DNA of 64,000 nucleotides, from positions 1,066,817-1,130,816 of the forward strand of contig NZ_CH672376.1 of assembly GCF_000153105.1 (NCBI RefSeq), read 5' to 3'. Below the pieces are notes generated by a model that saw only the letters and a list, made by a program, of their open reading frames with translations, had not been told where the DNA came from and ran no database searches. This DNA is from Blastopirellula marina DSM 3645. GTDB taxonomy: Bacteria; Planctomycetota; Planctomycetia; Pirellulales; Pirellulaceae. Shown here one piece after another: positions 7,528 to 16,553 of this stretch. The position numbers and the translations under genes were made by a program. Numbering within the stretch: the first letter of the stretch is position 1; each line of letters opens with the position of its first letter.

Positions 7528-9297
7528 ATGAATCTGCCGGAAGCGGATGCCGCAGCGCCGTCGATTGTCTCGTTCGCCAATTTGACGGTCGCTGTCGAAA
7601 CGTACAGCGAGTCGATCGATGCCGAGCTGGCGATGTCGATCGAGTCGACTGCGATCGGCGTCGATGCGCCCAAAGTCGTGTCGATCCCTTGTCGTGCGCC
7701 GCGCGTCGCGGTCAAGACTTATGTCTTTCCGGAAGCGCCGGAATGGGCGGTCTCTGCGCCGCCTCCGAAGAAACCGCCGGCCGACAATACGACCGCATCG
7801 GAAGGTCCCGAAGAGCCGCAAGAGCGAAACGTCCGTAAGCCGGCGACACGTATCAAGCCGCCTGGCGACGTGATCAAGCTGCAGGATCGGCTCTACTATC
7901 TGCTGCAGCCGTCGCTGGAATCGCTGGTTAGTTCTGGGTCGCTCGAATTTCCGTTCGAACCCTTTCCGTATCAGTTTGAAGGGATCGCGTTCCTCTACCC
8001 GCGACATGCGGCGGTCTTGGCTGACGAGATGGGACTGGGCAAAACGATGCAGGCGATCTCGACCATTCGGATGTTGATCCGATCGGGTGAGGCGCGCAAT
8101 ATCTTGTTGATATGTCCGAAGCCGCTGGTGACCAACTGGAAACGCGAGTTCGCGCTGTGGGCGCCGGAGATTCCGGTTTCGATCATCGAAGGGGACCAGG
8201 CACGCCGCACCTGGCAATGGCAATCGGCCGAATCGCCGGTCCGGATCGCCAACTACGAGCTGCTGATGCGCGATCAACAGATCGTGAATGACGAATCGAT
8301 TCGCTTTGACTTGGTCGTGCTGGACGAAGCGCAGCGGATCAAAAACTCGGGGAGCACCACGGCGCAGATTGTGCGCGCGATTCCGCGTGATCGCAGTTGG
8401 GCGCTGACCGGCACGCCGATCGAAAACTGCACCGACGATTTGGTCGGCATCTTCGAGTTTCTCGTGCCGGGCTACTTGTACAAGGGAATGCCGCTCAAGC
8501 AGTTGTGTACGGCGACCAGCGAGTACATCATTCGCCGCACCAAAGATGAGGTCCTCGAGGATATGCCGCCGCGGCTCTATCGCGACGCCGATCTCACGTT
8601 GTCGCCGGCTCAGCAAGAGACGTACGAACTGGCCGAGAACGAAGGAATTGTGCGGCTCGAAAAAATGGGGGAAGAGCTGACGGTGCAGCATGTGTTTGAG
8701 CTGGTGCTGCGGCTGAAGCAGATTTGCAACTTTGATCCGCGAACCGGCGACAGCACCAAAATGGATCAGCTGCGCGCCGACATGGAAGAAGTCGTAGCGA
8801 GCGGCAAAAAGGCGATCGTTTTTAGTCAGTGGACGCAGACGATCGAGCAGATTCGTCGTCAGTTGGAACCGTTTGGACCGTTGGAGTATCACGGTAAAAT
8901 TCCCAGCAAAAAACGAGACGGCGTGATCGAGCAGTTCAAGCACGATCCGTCCAAGTCGGTCATTTTGATGAGCTACGGCGCCGGCAGCGTCGGCTTAAAC
9001 TTGCAGTTTTGCGAGTATGTCTTTTTGTTTGATCGGTGGTGGAATCCGGCCATCGAAGATCAAGCGATCAACCGCGCCCATCGCATCGGCGCCAAAGGGG
9101 CCGTGACGATTTCCCGCTATCTAGCGATGAACACGATCGAAGATCGCATCGATCAGGTATTGAGTGAGAAACGCGAACTCTTCAATACGTTGTTCGCCGA
9201 AGCGGGGACGCCGCAGCCCAGCGGTTTGTCGAAAGACGATATCTTCGGTCTCTTTAATTTGAGAAGTCCCAAAGGGCCGATTCGCCTTGCGGCGTGA
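7528..9297 (+). CDS. SNF2-family DEAD/H-type helicase-like ATPase
   Basis: A 589-residue protein with a full SNF2 motor. A Walker A-like DEMGLGKT sits near residue 166, motif II is DEAQ near residue 264, then GTPIEN (motif III), and the second RecA lobe has SYGAGSVGLNLQ, FDRWWNP and AINRAHRIGAKG (motifs V and VI). These ATPases translocate on double-stranded DNA to remodel protein-DNA complexes. The first ~120 residues are low-complexity; no zinc finger, SWIM or nuclease domain is visible. An in-frame GTG at 7489 exists, but ATG at 7528 has AAGGA 7 bp upstream. Bacterial SNF2 proteins occur both as transcription-recycling factors and in defence loci; here the only linked gene is the 6823 protein. 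Confidence 0.88.
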   Translation: MNLPEADAAAPSIVSFANLTVAVETYSESIDAELAMSIESTAIGVDAPKVVSIPCRAPRVAVKTYVFPEAPEWAVSAPPPKKPPADNTTASEGPEEPQERNVRKPATRIKPPGDVIKLQDRLYYLLQPSLESLVSSGSLEFPFEPFPYQFEGIAFLYPRHAAVLADEMGLGKTMQAISTIRMLIRSGEARNILLICPKPLVTNWKREFALWAPEIPVSIIEGDQARRTWQWQSAESPVRIANYELLMRDQQIVNDESIRFDLVVLDEAQRIKNSGSTTAQIVRAIPRDRSWALTGTPIENCTDDLVGIFEFLVPGYLYKGMPLKQLCTATSEYIIRRTKDEVLEDMPPRLYRDADLTLSPAQQETYELAENEGIVRLEKMGEELTVQHVFELVLRLKQICNFDPRTGDSTKMDQLRADMEEVVASGKKAIVFSQWTQTIEQIRRQLEPFGPLEYHGKIPSKKRDGVIEQFKHDPSKSVILMSYGAGSVGLNLQFCEYVFLFDRWWNPAIEDQAINRAHRIGAKGAVTISRYLAMNTIEDRIDQVLSEKRELFNTLFAEAGTPQPSGLSKDDIFGLFNLRSPKGPIRLAA

Positions 9298-9397
9298 TCG
9301 CGTGATTCCGTCAGGAAAAAGTTGTAAACCGTATCGCAGTCACTAGGATAAGACGCGTCTGACGCTCGTGTCCTTCTCTTCTCGGCGAGGCGGTTTG

Positions 9398-9988
9398 ATG
9401 ACATGGTTGACCGTTGGCGGCGGCGCATGCATGTGCGTCGTGTTGTTTTTTGCGCTTGTGATCGTGTTCCTCTATTTCTACTCGTCGTACAACGAAGCGG
9501 CGACCGAGCGGCGCATCCGTGAAAATGGGAAGCCGGTCTTGGCCGTCCTGGTGATGGCCAATTCCGAGTTCTTGCAACAGCAAAGTATCGCGTCGGCGCC
9601 GGCGCTGATGATTTTTTCGCACGAACCTCCCTCCAAGTCGCTGGCCGAAGTGTTGCGTGAATTAGCGGACGATCTGTTTGATCTCTACACGGCCGACGAC
9701 GAAGAGATCGCCGGTTTACCGCCGCACCAACAACACGCGGCCGAACTCCTCAAAAACGACGCCTATCACAAAGGTCGCCGCAACCGGGTCCCGCTCGAAC
9801 TAACCCGCGGTCGCGTCATCTATATGGCCGACGTCTGGATCGAACGCGAATGCTTGCCAGACCACGTGGCGCTCTCTCGCGTCTTGGCATGTCTGGTAAC
9901 CGGACTGGACGAAGGCGAAATTATGGCGCTTCCTCCCGATGAGGCAGCGGCGAAACAAATTTATGCGGCGGTGGGAGCGGGGGAGTAA
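9398..9988 (+). CDS. Single-pass membrane protein of unknown function
   Basis: A 196-residue protein starting MTWLTVGGG with one N-terminal transmembrane helix (about residues 3-30, rich in Val, Phe and Leu) followed by a soluble domain that is probably extracytoplasmic. An upstream in-frame GTG (9368) would add ten residues, but ATG 9398 is preceded by GAGG with 7-bp spacing. The soluble part includes GKPVLAVLVMANSEF and a conserved-looking FDLYTADDEEIAG. No family recognised. Confidence 0.6.
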   Translation: MTWLTVGGGACMCVVLFFALVIVFLYFYSSYNEAATERRIRENGKPVLAVLVMANSEFLQQQSIASAPALMIFSHEPPSKSLAEVLRELADDLFDLYTADDEEIAGLPPHQQHAAELLKNDAYHKGRRNRVPLELTRGRVIYMADVWIERECLPDHVALSRVLACLVTGLDEGEIMALPPDEAAAKQIYAAVGAGE

Positions 9989-11091
9989 CGCTCTTGTAGG
10001 TTTGCCCTTAGTCCCCAAAGGCCGGACCGGACCGCATCCTGTTTTTTCGCCAGCGGATTGAACCAATCCAATACTAGCCCGAGTGCGCGAGCCGAGGGAA
10101 TGCGGCCTCTATTTCGAATGACGAAGGAAGAAATCCGAATGTCGAACGAATGCCCCAAACCCAAATGACGAGCCCGCTTCCCGCTCGGGGAGTACCTGCC
10201 TTCGTCATTCTGGTTTCGACATTCGGCATTCGCCCCAGGTTGGACCGGACCGCTAAATTTTTTACATCGAATAACCCAAACCCCTCAGGGTTAATTTGGG
10301 CAGTTTTGCGTCCGGCGCCGTGCTCTTACGGCGTCTTCGCAGAAAGAGCATGACTTCACCCACCCCGGCGGCTGACCGGGACCATTGGACGGGACAATCG
10401 GACCGGACTGGACAAGGTTGGACCGGACCGACATTCCTACGGCGTATCTAACCTGCCCACTCAACATGGGAAAACCAAACCGCGCAGCAGCCCCCGCTTG
10501 CGCCGGCCATTACTGACCCCCGATGGATCGTCATCCCCCCAATAGACTCCGAAGCCGGACGCTGTGTCGAGAGACAATTTTGAGTCCGCTTCCTACCATT
10601 TCCGAGTAGACTAGCCATGCGTCGTGGCCATAAAGACGGAACGACGGCGCCGGGGATATGGTCCCGATCGTGCACTTCTGAACGCACCAGGAATTGCCGC
10701 AGCGGCGCCCAAGTTCATTCGCGTGGCTACGCGAAGGAGAGCTGCCGCTTTTTGAAGTGGCGCTATTTTTCGGTGACAAGAATGGAACACGGCCCAGCCA
10801 CGGATGAAGGGGGGTAGAACAAGGTCAGAATCAGCCGAAAATCGTTGCATCAGCGCCTCGGGCTATTGCTGTGTCACGCGACAATTTTCGGCGCCATGCT
10901 CTTATTAGCCGCAGTGCGTTAGCACCGGTTACTAACGAAAACTCATTGGCGATGGACAATGGGGGACAAAAACCGCGTCTAACGCCGTGCGGCTGATTTC
11001 GTGGAAGCCGAAAATAGCGGTTTGACACTACACGAGTGTTCGCTGGGTTCGAAAAAACGCAACTTCAAACCTGACGATCGCCGGCAAGTCA
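9989..11091. repeat. 1.1-kb gene-free region rich in direct and inverted repeats
   Basis: No plausible gene. It contains: modular GAATGACGAA/GAATGTCGAA-type repeats in opposite orientation (10112-10152 and 10199-10232); TTGGACCGGACCG exactly twice (10240-10252, 10418-10430) plus related CCGGACCGGACCG (10022-10034); GGCGCCGTGCTCTTA (10314-10328) and GGCGCCATGCTCTTA (10890-10904); a hairpin TGCTCTT/AAGAGCA (10321-10350); a hairpin CCCAAACCC/GGGTT-AA-TTTGGG (10275-10300); a 15-bp inverted repeat based on GCCGAAAAT (10834-10848 with 10878-10892) and a third GCCGAAAAT copy (11007-11015); and an inverted pair around CGTTAG (10908-10922 with 10979-10993). It may be decayed repetitive DNA or hold a structured RNA. 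Confidence 0.6.
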
Positions 11092-11874
11092 TTAGTCGAC
11101 CCCATAACTGACGCCGCTGCGGCCCTGGATGTCTTGCCATTCAATCACGCACCAGGGCATTTTCTTCCGCAGACCCTGGACCGCGGCTAGGCTGGCCTGC
11201 GTGCGCCGCAGTTTGAGCATTCGCAAATTGGTCAGACGGCGAAATTTATCTAAGCCTTCATCGCTGATGCGTGTGCGTGTCGCGTCAAAATAGACCAGCG
11301 ATAGCGGCAGGCTGTCGATCGCCGGGTTGGAAAATTGGGTGCGAGCGACGCAGATCCAAGTGAGACTGGGCCGATTGAGCCAGGGCAGTTCTCGGCGGGA
11401 GAGGGGAACGCTGGGAATGTAAAGCTTCTGGACCTCGATCTCGTCGAGCAACTCGGCAAGTTGCTCCGCGGTAATTCCCGAGTGGTACGTGCCCAGCATC
11501 GTCAGGTTGTCGAGCGTATGCAACTGCGCCAGCGCAGGCGTCATCTCTGAATTCTCGCGCAACGTCACGTGCTCAATTCGGCGAAACGCCTTGCCGAGTC
11601 CCAGCCATTCGAGGGCGGGATTCAGCGTGGATACGAGATCCATTTGAAACCCATAGTTACCCTTGGTGGCGACCCGTTTGTAGTGCGACATTTCTACCGT
11701 GCAATGCGCGGCGGAAAGGGCTGTGGCGATCTGTTCCTGACGCCGGCCTTCGGCCATCAGCGCGGCGAGCCAAGCCAGGCCGATGCAGCAGACGAGGATC
11801 AGCACCAGCAAAGCACGCAATCCAAAGCGGACCCAGCGCCGACCTTTGCCGGGGGTTAATTCTTGCTGCGTCAC
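11092..11874 (-). CDS. Membrane-anchored leucine-rich-repeat-like protein
   Basis: A 260-residue protein with an N-terminal transmembrane helix (GLRALLVLILVCCIGLAWLA, residues ~18-38) and an extracytoplasmic part with leucine-rich-repeat-like segments, such as LHTLDNLTMLGTYHSGIT, LPLSLVYFDATRTRISDEGL and FRRLTNLRMLKLRRTQ. Such proteins are frequent in planctomycetes and are of unknown role. The longest frame begins with TTG at 11910; a GTG at 11874 with GGGAG 9 bp upstream is a better start. Confidence 0.6.
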   Translation of the reverse strand: MTQQELTPGKGRRWVRFGLRALLVLILVCCIGLAWLAALMAEGRRQEQIATALSAAHCTVEMSHYKRVATKGNYGFQMDLVSTLNPALEWLGLGKAFRRIEHVTLRENSEMTPALAQLHTLDNLTMLGTYHSGITAEQLAELLDEIEVQKLYIPSVPLSRRELPWLNRPSLTWICVARTQFSNPAIDSLPLSLVYFDATRTRISDEGLDKFRRLTNLRMLKLRRTQASLAAVQGLRKKMPWCVIEWQDIQGRSGVSYGVD

Positions 11875-12013
11875 TCGATAGTCGCTCCCAAAGAAAAGAG
11901 GAACGTCCAATCTACCCGGCGGCGAATCGCTATCGCTACACTTTTGTTCGCGATTTTCGCGACGAAACGGCTGTCAGCACAACAGGAGAATGAGAGGACT
12001 GCGACGCGGCGCG

Positions 12014-12277
12014 TTAGGCGATCGTGCTAAAGCTATCTTCATGAACTTCCACCGTCTCGTGCGATGGATCGAGGCGCGAATGAAGATCGCCGCTGAGCGT
12101 CAGCAGCACCGGCAACGTTTCGGCGGAGGAAGATCGCGGTTTGGCCGACGAATTCCAGTAGCCGCGGCAGCTGAACTTCGAGAGACAGCCGTGACAGGGA
12201 CAGAACTCCACTCCGGCGTGGTTCACTTGTTTGCCACAGAAATGGAACAAATGATTACACGTGGATGTTTGGCTCAT
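12014..12277 (-). CDS. Small Cys/His-rich protein, possible zinc-binding
   Basis: An 87-residue frame starting MSQTSTCNHLFHFCG. The first 45 residues hold seven Cys, including CNHLFHFC and CPCHGC, which resembles a zinc-ribbon or other metal-binding knuckle. The C-terminal half (SGDLHSRLDPSHETVEVHED) is polar. The clustering of Cys argues for a real gene, but the frame is short and no family was recognised. The frame extends upstream to 12313; ATG 12277 has AAAGAGAAA before it. Confidence 0.45.
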   Translation of the reverse strand: MSQTSTCNHLFHFCGKQVNHAGVEFCPCHGCLSKFSCRGYWNSSAKPRSSSAETLPVLLTLSGDLHSRLDPSHETVEVHEDSFSTIA

Positions 12278-12667
12278 CACATTTCTCTTTGGCGGGGGCC
12301 AGATCGAGGTCAATCAACAAGCTGGCTACTTATCTATAGCTCGCTGATTGGTGACTGCGCCGGTTGCCTTGCGGATTTCATAAGTTGTCGAGGGAGCGAC
12401 TTCAATTGCCATAATCGCGATCGTTCCGCTGGGGAAACTCGCTGCTTGGTTGGGTCGCCAAAAATGGGGTAATTGAGCGACTACGGCGGGTAATCTGTCC
12501 TACCGGCTTAGGGGGACGATCGGGGAATAAGTGAATGTCCTCACTTCGAGAAAGGAAGGAGCGGCCCCATTCTTTTGGCGGGGGCGGCAAGTACAATAGG
12601 GTGGCGGTCCCTCACGGCGTCGCGCTGCCTCGCATCTTTCCTTTTGACGACTACAGCACGTACGACG
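12278..12667. other. Intergenic region upstream of the sigma factor
   Basis: About 390 bp without a supported gene. A TACAAT (12592-12597) matches the -10 consensus at five of six positions about 70 bp before the sigma factor ATG but has no good -35 partner, so an alternative-sigma promoter is possible. Nothing else was seen. Confidence 0.4.
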
Positions 12668-13258
12668 ATGGCGGAAGAATTACTCGATATAGCGGAGCTT
12701 ATCCGCCAAATTCGCGGCGGCCAGCCGGCGGCGGCCGAGCAATTATTTCACAGTTATGAGCCAGAGATTCGCGCCGAGATCCGTTATCGGTTGCGCAGCG
12801 CGGCGGTTCGTCGTGTGGTGGACTCGCAGGATATCTGCCAGTCGGTGATGATTTCTTTCTTTTTGCGGGTCGGCGCCGGCCAGTATGAAATCGCCCAGTC
12901 GCAAGACCTGCTGCGGTTGCTGTTAAAAATTGCCCGCCACAAGACCAACGACGTCTACCGGGCCCAATTGGCCGACAAACGGGATGTCCGTCGCGTGCGC
13001 CCCTTGCACGAGGTGGATGAGCAGGGAGAAAAGCCGCGGCAAGACCAACGAGCGGCCAACGCTGCGGAACTGACCGATCTGCTGGAAGAGCTGGAGCGCC
13101 AATTATCGACGCATGAATTTGAAATTGCGTCGCTCCGGCGACAAGGTTTTCAGTGGGACGAGATCGGAGAGCAATTGGGGGAATCGCCGGAAGCGCTTCG
13201 CAAACGTTTTCATCGCGCGATCGAACGGATCGGTCGCACGTTGACTCCTTGGTTCTAA
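12668..13258 (+). CDS. ECF-type RNA polymerase sigma factor (kinase-linked)
   Basis: A 196-residue sigma-70 family protein. The sigma2 region includes GQPAAAEQLFHSYEPEIR and DSQDICQSVMISFF (the D-x-x-Q core-binding part), and the sigma4 helix-turn-helix is at the end (GFQWDEIGEQLGESPEALRKR). The frame is open further upstream, but the ATG at 12668 is the start that fits the family. It is followed after 8 bp by a Ser/Thr kinase gene, the arrangement of planctomycete ECF groups in which a kinase replaces a classical anti-sigma factor. Control by phosphorylation is therefore an inference from the pairing. Confidence 0.85.
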   Translation: MAEELLDIAELIRQIRGGQPAAAEQLFHSYEPEIRAEIRYRLRSAAVRRVVDSQDICQSVMISFFLRVGAGQYEIAQSQDLLRLLLKIARHKTNDVYRAQLADKRDVRRVRPLHEVDEQGEKPRQDQRAANAAELTDLLEELERQLSTHEFEIASLRRQGFQWDEIGEQLGESPEALRKRFHRAIERIGRTLTPWF

Positions 13259-13266
13259 CATTGCCG

Positions 13267-14991
13267 ATGAATATTCCAGGAGACGAAGCTTCGCGCGCCC
13301 CGTTTCGCTTGGTGGATCGGCTATGCCATGACCAGACGCATCGGTGGCGACAAGGCGAGCGGCCGACCGTCGAAGGCTATTTGTCGCAACATTCCGAGTT
13401 GAGCGATCACACCGAGGATCTGTTTGACTTGGTCTACAACGAACTGCAATTACGCCGCACGTTGTTGGACCAGTTTGATCTGGTGGAGTTTATCAAACGA
13501 TTTCCGCAGTTCTCTCAGCGACTGATGCGCCAACTGCGTTTGCATGACGCGATTCAGTCGGTCAAAGATTCGAGTCGCGGCAGCACAGAGACAGGGACCG
13601 CGGCGGCGCCTGCGGCGACCTTGGGGTTGGCCAGCGGACAACAGTTGGGTCGGTATCGCGTGCAGCGCTGGATCGGCGCCGGCGGCTTCGGCGTCGTCTA
13701 TTTGGCGACCGACACGCAATTGAATCGCGAAGTAGCGCTCAAAATTCCCCGCATCGATGATTTGCCGGCAGAGCAGCAAAAGCGATTTCTCCAAGAAGCC
13801 GAACTAGCGGCGTCTCTGGAGCATCCGCATCTGGTCGCCGTTTATGACGCCGGGAAAATCGACGAAATTTCGTACATCGCAACCGCCTTTTGTCCGGGGC
13901 AAAATCTCGCGCAATATTTACGCGTGCGAGAGACCTGCGATCTGAGAACCGCCGTCGAGATTGCGGTGCATTTGGCGGACGCGATGGACCATGCGCATCA
14001 ACGGGGAGTCATCCATCGTGATTTGAAGCCTAGCAACGTGATGCTGACCGACAAGCCATGCGGCGATCTCCCCTTTACGCCGCAGATTACCGATTTCGGT
14101 CTGGCGAAGTTGGGTGAACAGCGGATGCGTGACACCAGCACCAGCTTGGTGATGGGGACGCCGCTTTACATGGCTCCCGAACAATACCGCGGCCGCAAAA
14201 CGACCGGTCCCCCCACCGACGTCTATGCATTGGGGGTGATCCTCTATGAGATGCTGACCGGCGAGCCTCCGTATGACGGGGACAACTATTTCGCCGTGGC
14301 CAACGCGGTGATGCGTGGTCAAGTGGTTTCGCCGCGGCGGTTGAATCCGGCCGTTTCGCGCGATCTGGCGGCGATCGTGATGCAGTGCATCGAACGTGAG
14401 CCGCAGCATCGTTACGACAACTGCGGCGACTTGGCCCGCGATCTGCGACAGGCGCTGGCCGGTCGGCGGGTTAGCATCCGTCGCCCGAATCTCGCAGAAC
14501 GGTTTGTTCAATGGGCTAACGAACGCCAACGCATCTACGAAGCCGGAGCGGTCGCTTGTTGGTTAGCCATCTGCATGGCGACCTGGATGGTGGTGGTCTG
14601 TTTTGCGACGCTGATGTTCTGGCCGAAGGAGTTGGGCTTTGAGAAAGCCGATTTTCCGTCTGAATGGGTCACGTCGATGACGATCGTCGTCACATTGGTG
14701 CTGCCGATGTTGGCGTCTGGAATCGCGATCTTGTTTGACAAAGCTTGGGGGCTGTATGTCGGACCGTGGTTCGCAGGGATCCCGGTCTTGATGGTGCTGT
14801 TCTCGATCGGGGAACAGCCCACGGTGCATCAAAGCGTGTACGGCGACAACATCATGGCCCGCTTTCTGGTCTTCTCACTGATCTTTTTTACGCACTTCGC
14901 GCTGCTGGCGTTGTTGCTCAATGCACTTCGCGTTCACTGGCGCGAGCAACGATTGAATCGGCGGCGCCTTCCGCCAGAATCCGCTGCATGA
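13267..14991 (+). CDS. Membrane Ser/Thr protein kinase (PknB-like)
   Basis: A 574-residue protein. An N-terminal ~110-residue helical region precedes a full Hanks-type kinase: glycine loop GAGGFGVVYLA near residue 135, VALKIPR lysine, catalytic loop HRDLKPSNV near residue 249, DFGLAK near 275 and MAPEQ. The C-terminal ~150 residues have four hydrophobic segments, so the kinase is anchored with its catalytic domain in the cytoplasm. The start at ATG 13267 is 8 bp after the sigma factor stop. Likely substrate: the adjacent sigma factor or its partners. All catalytic residues are present. Confidence 0.9.
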   Translation: MNIPGDEASRAPFRLVDRLCHDQTHRWRQGERPTVEGYLSQHSELSDHTEDLFDLVYNELQLRRTLLDQFDLVEFIKRFPQFSQRLMRQLRLHDAIQSVKDSSRGSTETGTAAAPAATLGLASGQQLGRYRVQRWIGAGGFGVVYLATDTQLNREVALKIPRIDDLPAEQQKRFLQEAELAASLEHPHLVAVYDAGKIDEISYIATAFCPGQNLAQYLRVRETCDLRTAVEIAVHLADAMDHAHQRGVIHRDLKPSNVMLTDKPCGDLPFTPQITDFGLAKLGEQRMRDTSTSLVMGTPLYMAPEQYRGRKTTGPPTDVYALGVILYEMLTGEPPYDGDNYFAVANAVMRGQVVSPRRLNPAVSRDLAAIVMQCIEREPQHRYDNCGDLARDLRQALAGRRVSIRRPNLAERFVQWANERQRIYEAGAVACWLAICMATWMVVVCFATLMFWPKELGFEKADFPSEWVTSMTIVVTLVLPMLASGIAILFDKAWGLYVGPWFAGIPVLMVLFSIGEQPTVHQSVYGDNIMARFLVFSLIFFTHFALLALLLNALRVHWREQRLNRRRLPPESAA

Positions 14992-15027
14992 GTGGGCAGG
15001 GCGATCAGCTCAAGCGGAGCTTACTGG

Positions 15028-16524
15028 TCAGTTTCCGTGGTGCATCGTCATCGGCGCCTTTTGGTAAGTCGCCGGGTCGCCAAAGCGTTGGACGATCTCA
15101 GCAAAGATGGCGCCCTTGGGGATCTCTTCGTCCGTTTCCATGACGCGGTGATAGAGATCGTCCGGCAGCACGCGCAGCGCCGTCATCAGCCCCATGATCG
15201 ACATCGGCCAGGTCGTGCGCATCCCTTGCACTTCGCGGCGTGACCAGATCGACTTCATGAACTCCTCGGACATCTTCATCCCTTTCATTCCTTGCGGATA
15301 GCCAGGCGTATCGAAGCCGGGGTCGGTGTGGACGAAATCGACCGGGGGACGTTGCTCGAGATTCGCTAGATAGGCGCTGACGTCGCCGTTTTGGCGAATG
15401 CGCGGTCCGGCTGGTCGAACCATGTGATTCATCATGTGATGAACCATGTGACAGTGGAACATCCAGTCGCCGGGGTTATTAGCGACAAACTCGAACACGC
15501 TGGCCTGGGCGACGGCGATCAACTCGGTATTGCGCGGCGCCCAACTCGATTTTGGCGCTCGAGCGCCCTCGTGTCCGGTCAGCCAAAACGTGTGCCCATG
15601 CAGGTGAATCGGGTGATGCTGCATCGGCGAAAAATTCATGATCCGCACACGGACGCGTTCACCATGTTTAACGACCAGCGGCGTGGTGAACGGTCCGCTC
15701 CGTCCGTTGATCGTGTGCCAGTTCCAATCCATCGCCCACGAATCGCTAATCGTTTGATTGGGCTGAATATGAAAGTTTTGAAAGATCAGCCCAAAGTCGC
15801 GATCGACCGGCGGATCGAAGACCTGGCGCGGATGAACGATGATCCAGCCCACCATGCCAAACGCTTCCTGCATCGCGACATGCGTGTGATAGAAGAAGGT
15901 CCCTTCTTCGTGGATGTCGAATTCATAGACATGCGTCTTGCCGGGCATGATCGGATTTTGCGTCAGCGTCATCGAACCGTCTTGCTGCACCGGCAGTTCA
16001 AAGCCGTGCCAGTGAACGGTGGTCTCTTCCGGCAGTTCGTTATGCACGATGATGCGAATGCGGTCTCCCTGGGTGACTTCGATCGTGGGACCCGGGATCG
16101 AGCCGTTAAAGCCCCAGACATCCATTGGGTAGCCCGGCAAAAATTCTCGGCGGACGTTTTGCGCGACCAGCTCAAACTGTTTCGCGCCATCTTTCATGAC
16201 GAAGGGGAGCTTTTCCAGGTCGGGCGCAACGAACGGCGCGGGCCCCGCGGCAGCCGTGCGAAAGCCGGGAACTAACTTGCCGATGTAGTAATCACTATCA
16301 GGATTATTGCCGCGGCTCGGTTTGAAACGCGAGAAGCCTTCGTACTCATCCGCGACCGCAGGCTGGTCCGCGTGCGGATGGGCCGGCATCGGTTCCGCAG
16401 GATCAGCGGCGTCTGACGGCGCGTCTTGCCCCAGCGCACGGCCGGCGCCGAGTGCGGCCGTGGCGGCGGCAATGGCGCTGCCTTTGAGAAACTGACGTCG
16501 CGGGGACGGGGTCGACTGGTCCAT
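15028..16524 (-). CDS. Two-domain multicopper oxidase with C-terminal extension
   Basis: A 498-residue protein with a Tat signal (Arg9-Arg10, RRQFLKG), so exported folded. Copper ligands are complete: HWH (171-173), HTH (213-215), HPIHLHGH (304-311) and HCH-x3-H-x4-M (357-368). Only about 90 residues separate the HTH and HPIH motifs, so this is a two-domain enzyme with the type 1 site in domain 2. Such laccase-like enzymes oxidise Cu(I), metals or phenols with O2. A Met/His-containing tail of ~125 residues after the last site is not part of the core fold. It lies 29 bp downstream of the TolC-like gene, which suggests copper detoxification at the envelope. Confidence 0.88.
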   Translation of the reverse strand: MDQSTPSPRRQFLKGSAIAAATAALGAGRALGQDAPSDAADPAEPMPAHPHADQPAVADEYEGFSRFKPSRGNNPDSDYYIGKLVPGFRTAAAGPAPFVAPDLEKLPFVMKDGAKQFELVAQNVRREFLPGYPMDVWGFNGSIPGPTIEVTQGDRIRIIVHNELPEETTVHWHGFELPVQQDGSMTLTQNPIMPGKTHVYEFDIHEEGTFFYHTHVAMQEAFGMVGWIIVHPRQVFDPPVDRDFGLIFQNFHIQPNQTISDSWAMDWNWHTINGRSGPFTTPLVVKHGERVRVRIMNFSPMQHHPIHLHGHTFWLTGHEGARAPKSSWAPRNTELIAVAQASVFEFVANNPGDWMFHCHMVHHMMNHMVRPAGPRIRQNGDVSAYLANLEQRPPVDFVHTDPGFDTPGYPQGMKGMKMSEEFMKSIWSRREVQGMRTTWPMSIMGLMTALRVLPDDLYHRVMETDEEIPKGAIFAEIVQRFGDPATYQKAPMTMHHGN

Positions 16525-16553
16525 AGCGGAAACTCGTCAATGAGAGGAAGCGC

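Noticed and set aside
7141-8943. Long minus-strand open frame of 600 codons opposite the SNF2 gene
   Set aside because: Arg/His-rich composition typical of antisense shadow frames, and the plus strand carries all helicase motifs.
10617-10817. Short open frames in the 10-11 kb region
   Set aside because: No ribosome-binding sites, no recognisable domains and they overlap repeats.
10908-10993. GTTAG/CTAAC pairs reminiscent of integron attC sites
   Set aside because: The core does not match the full RYYYAAC/GTTRRRY pattern in the required order, and there is no integrase or cassette array.
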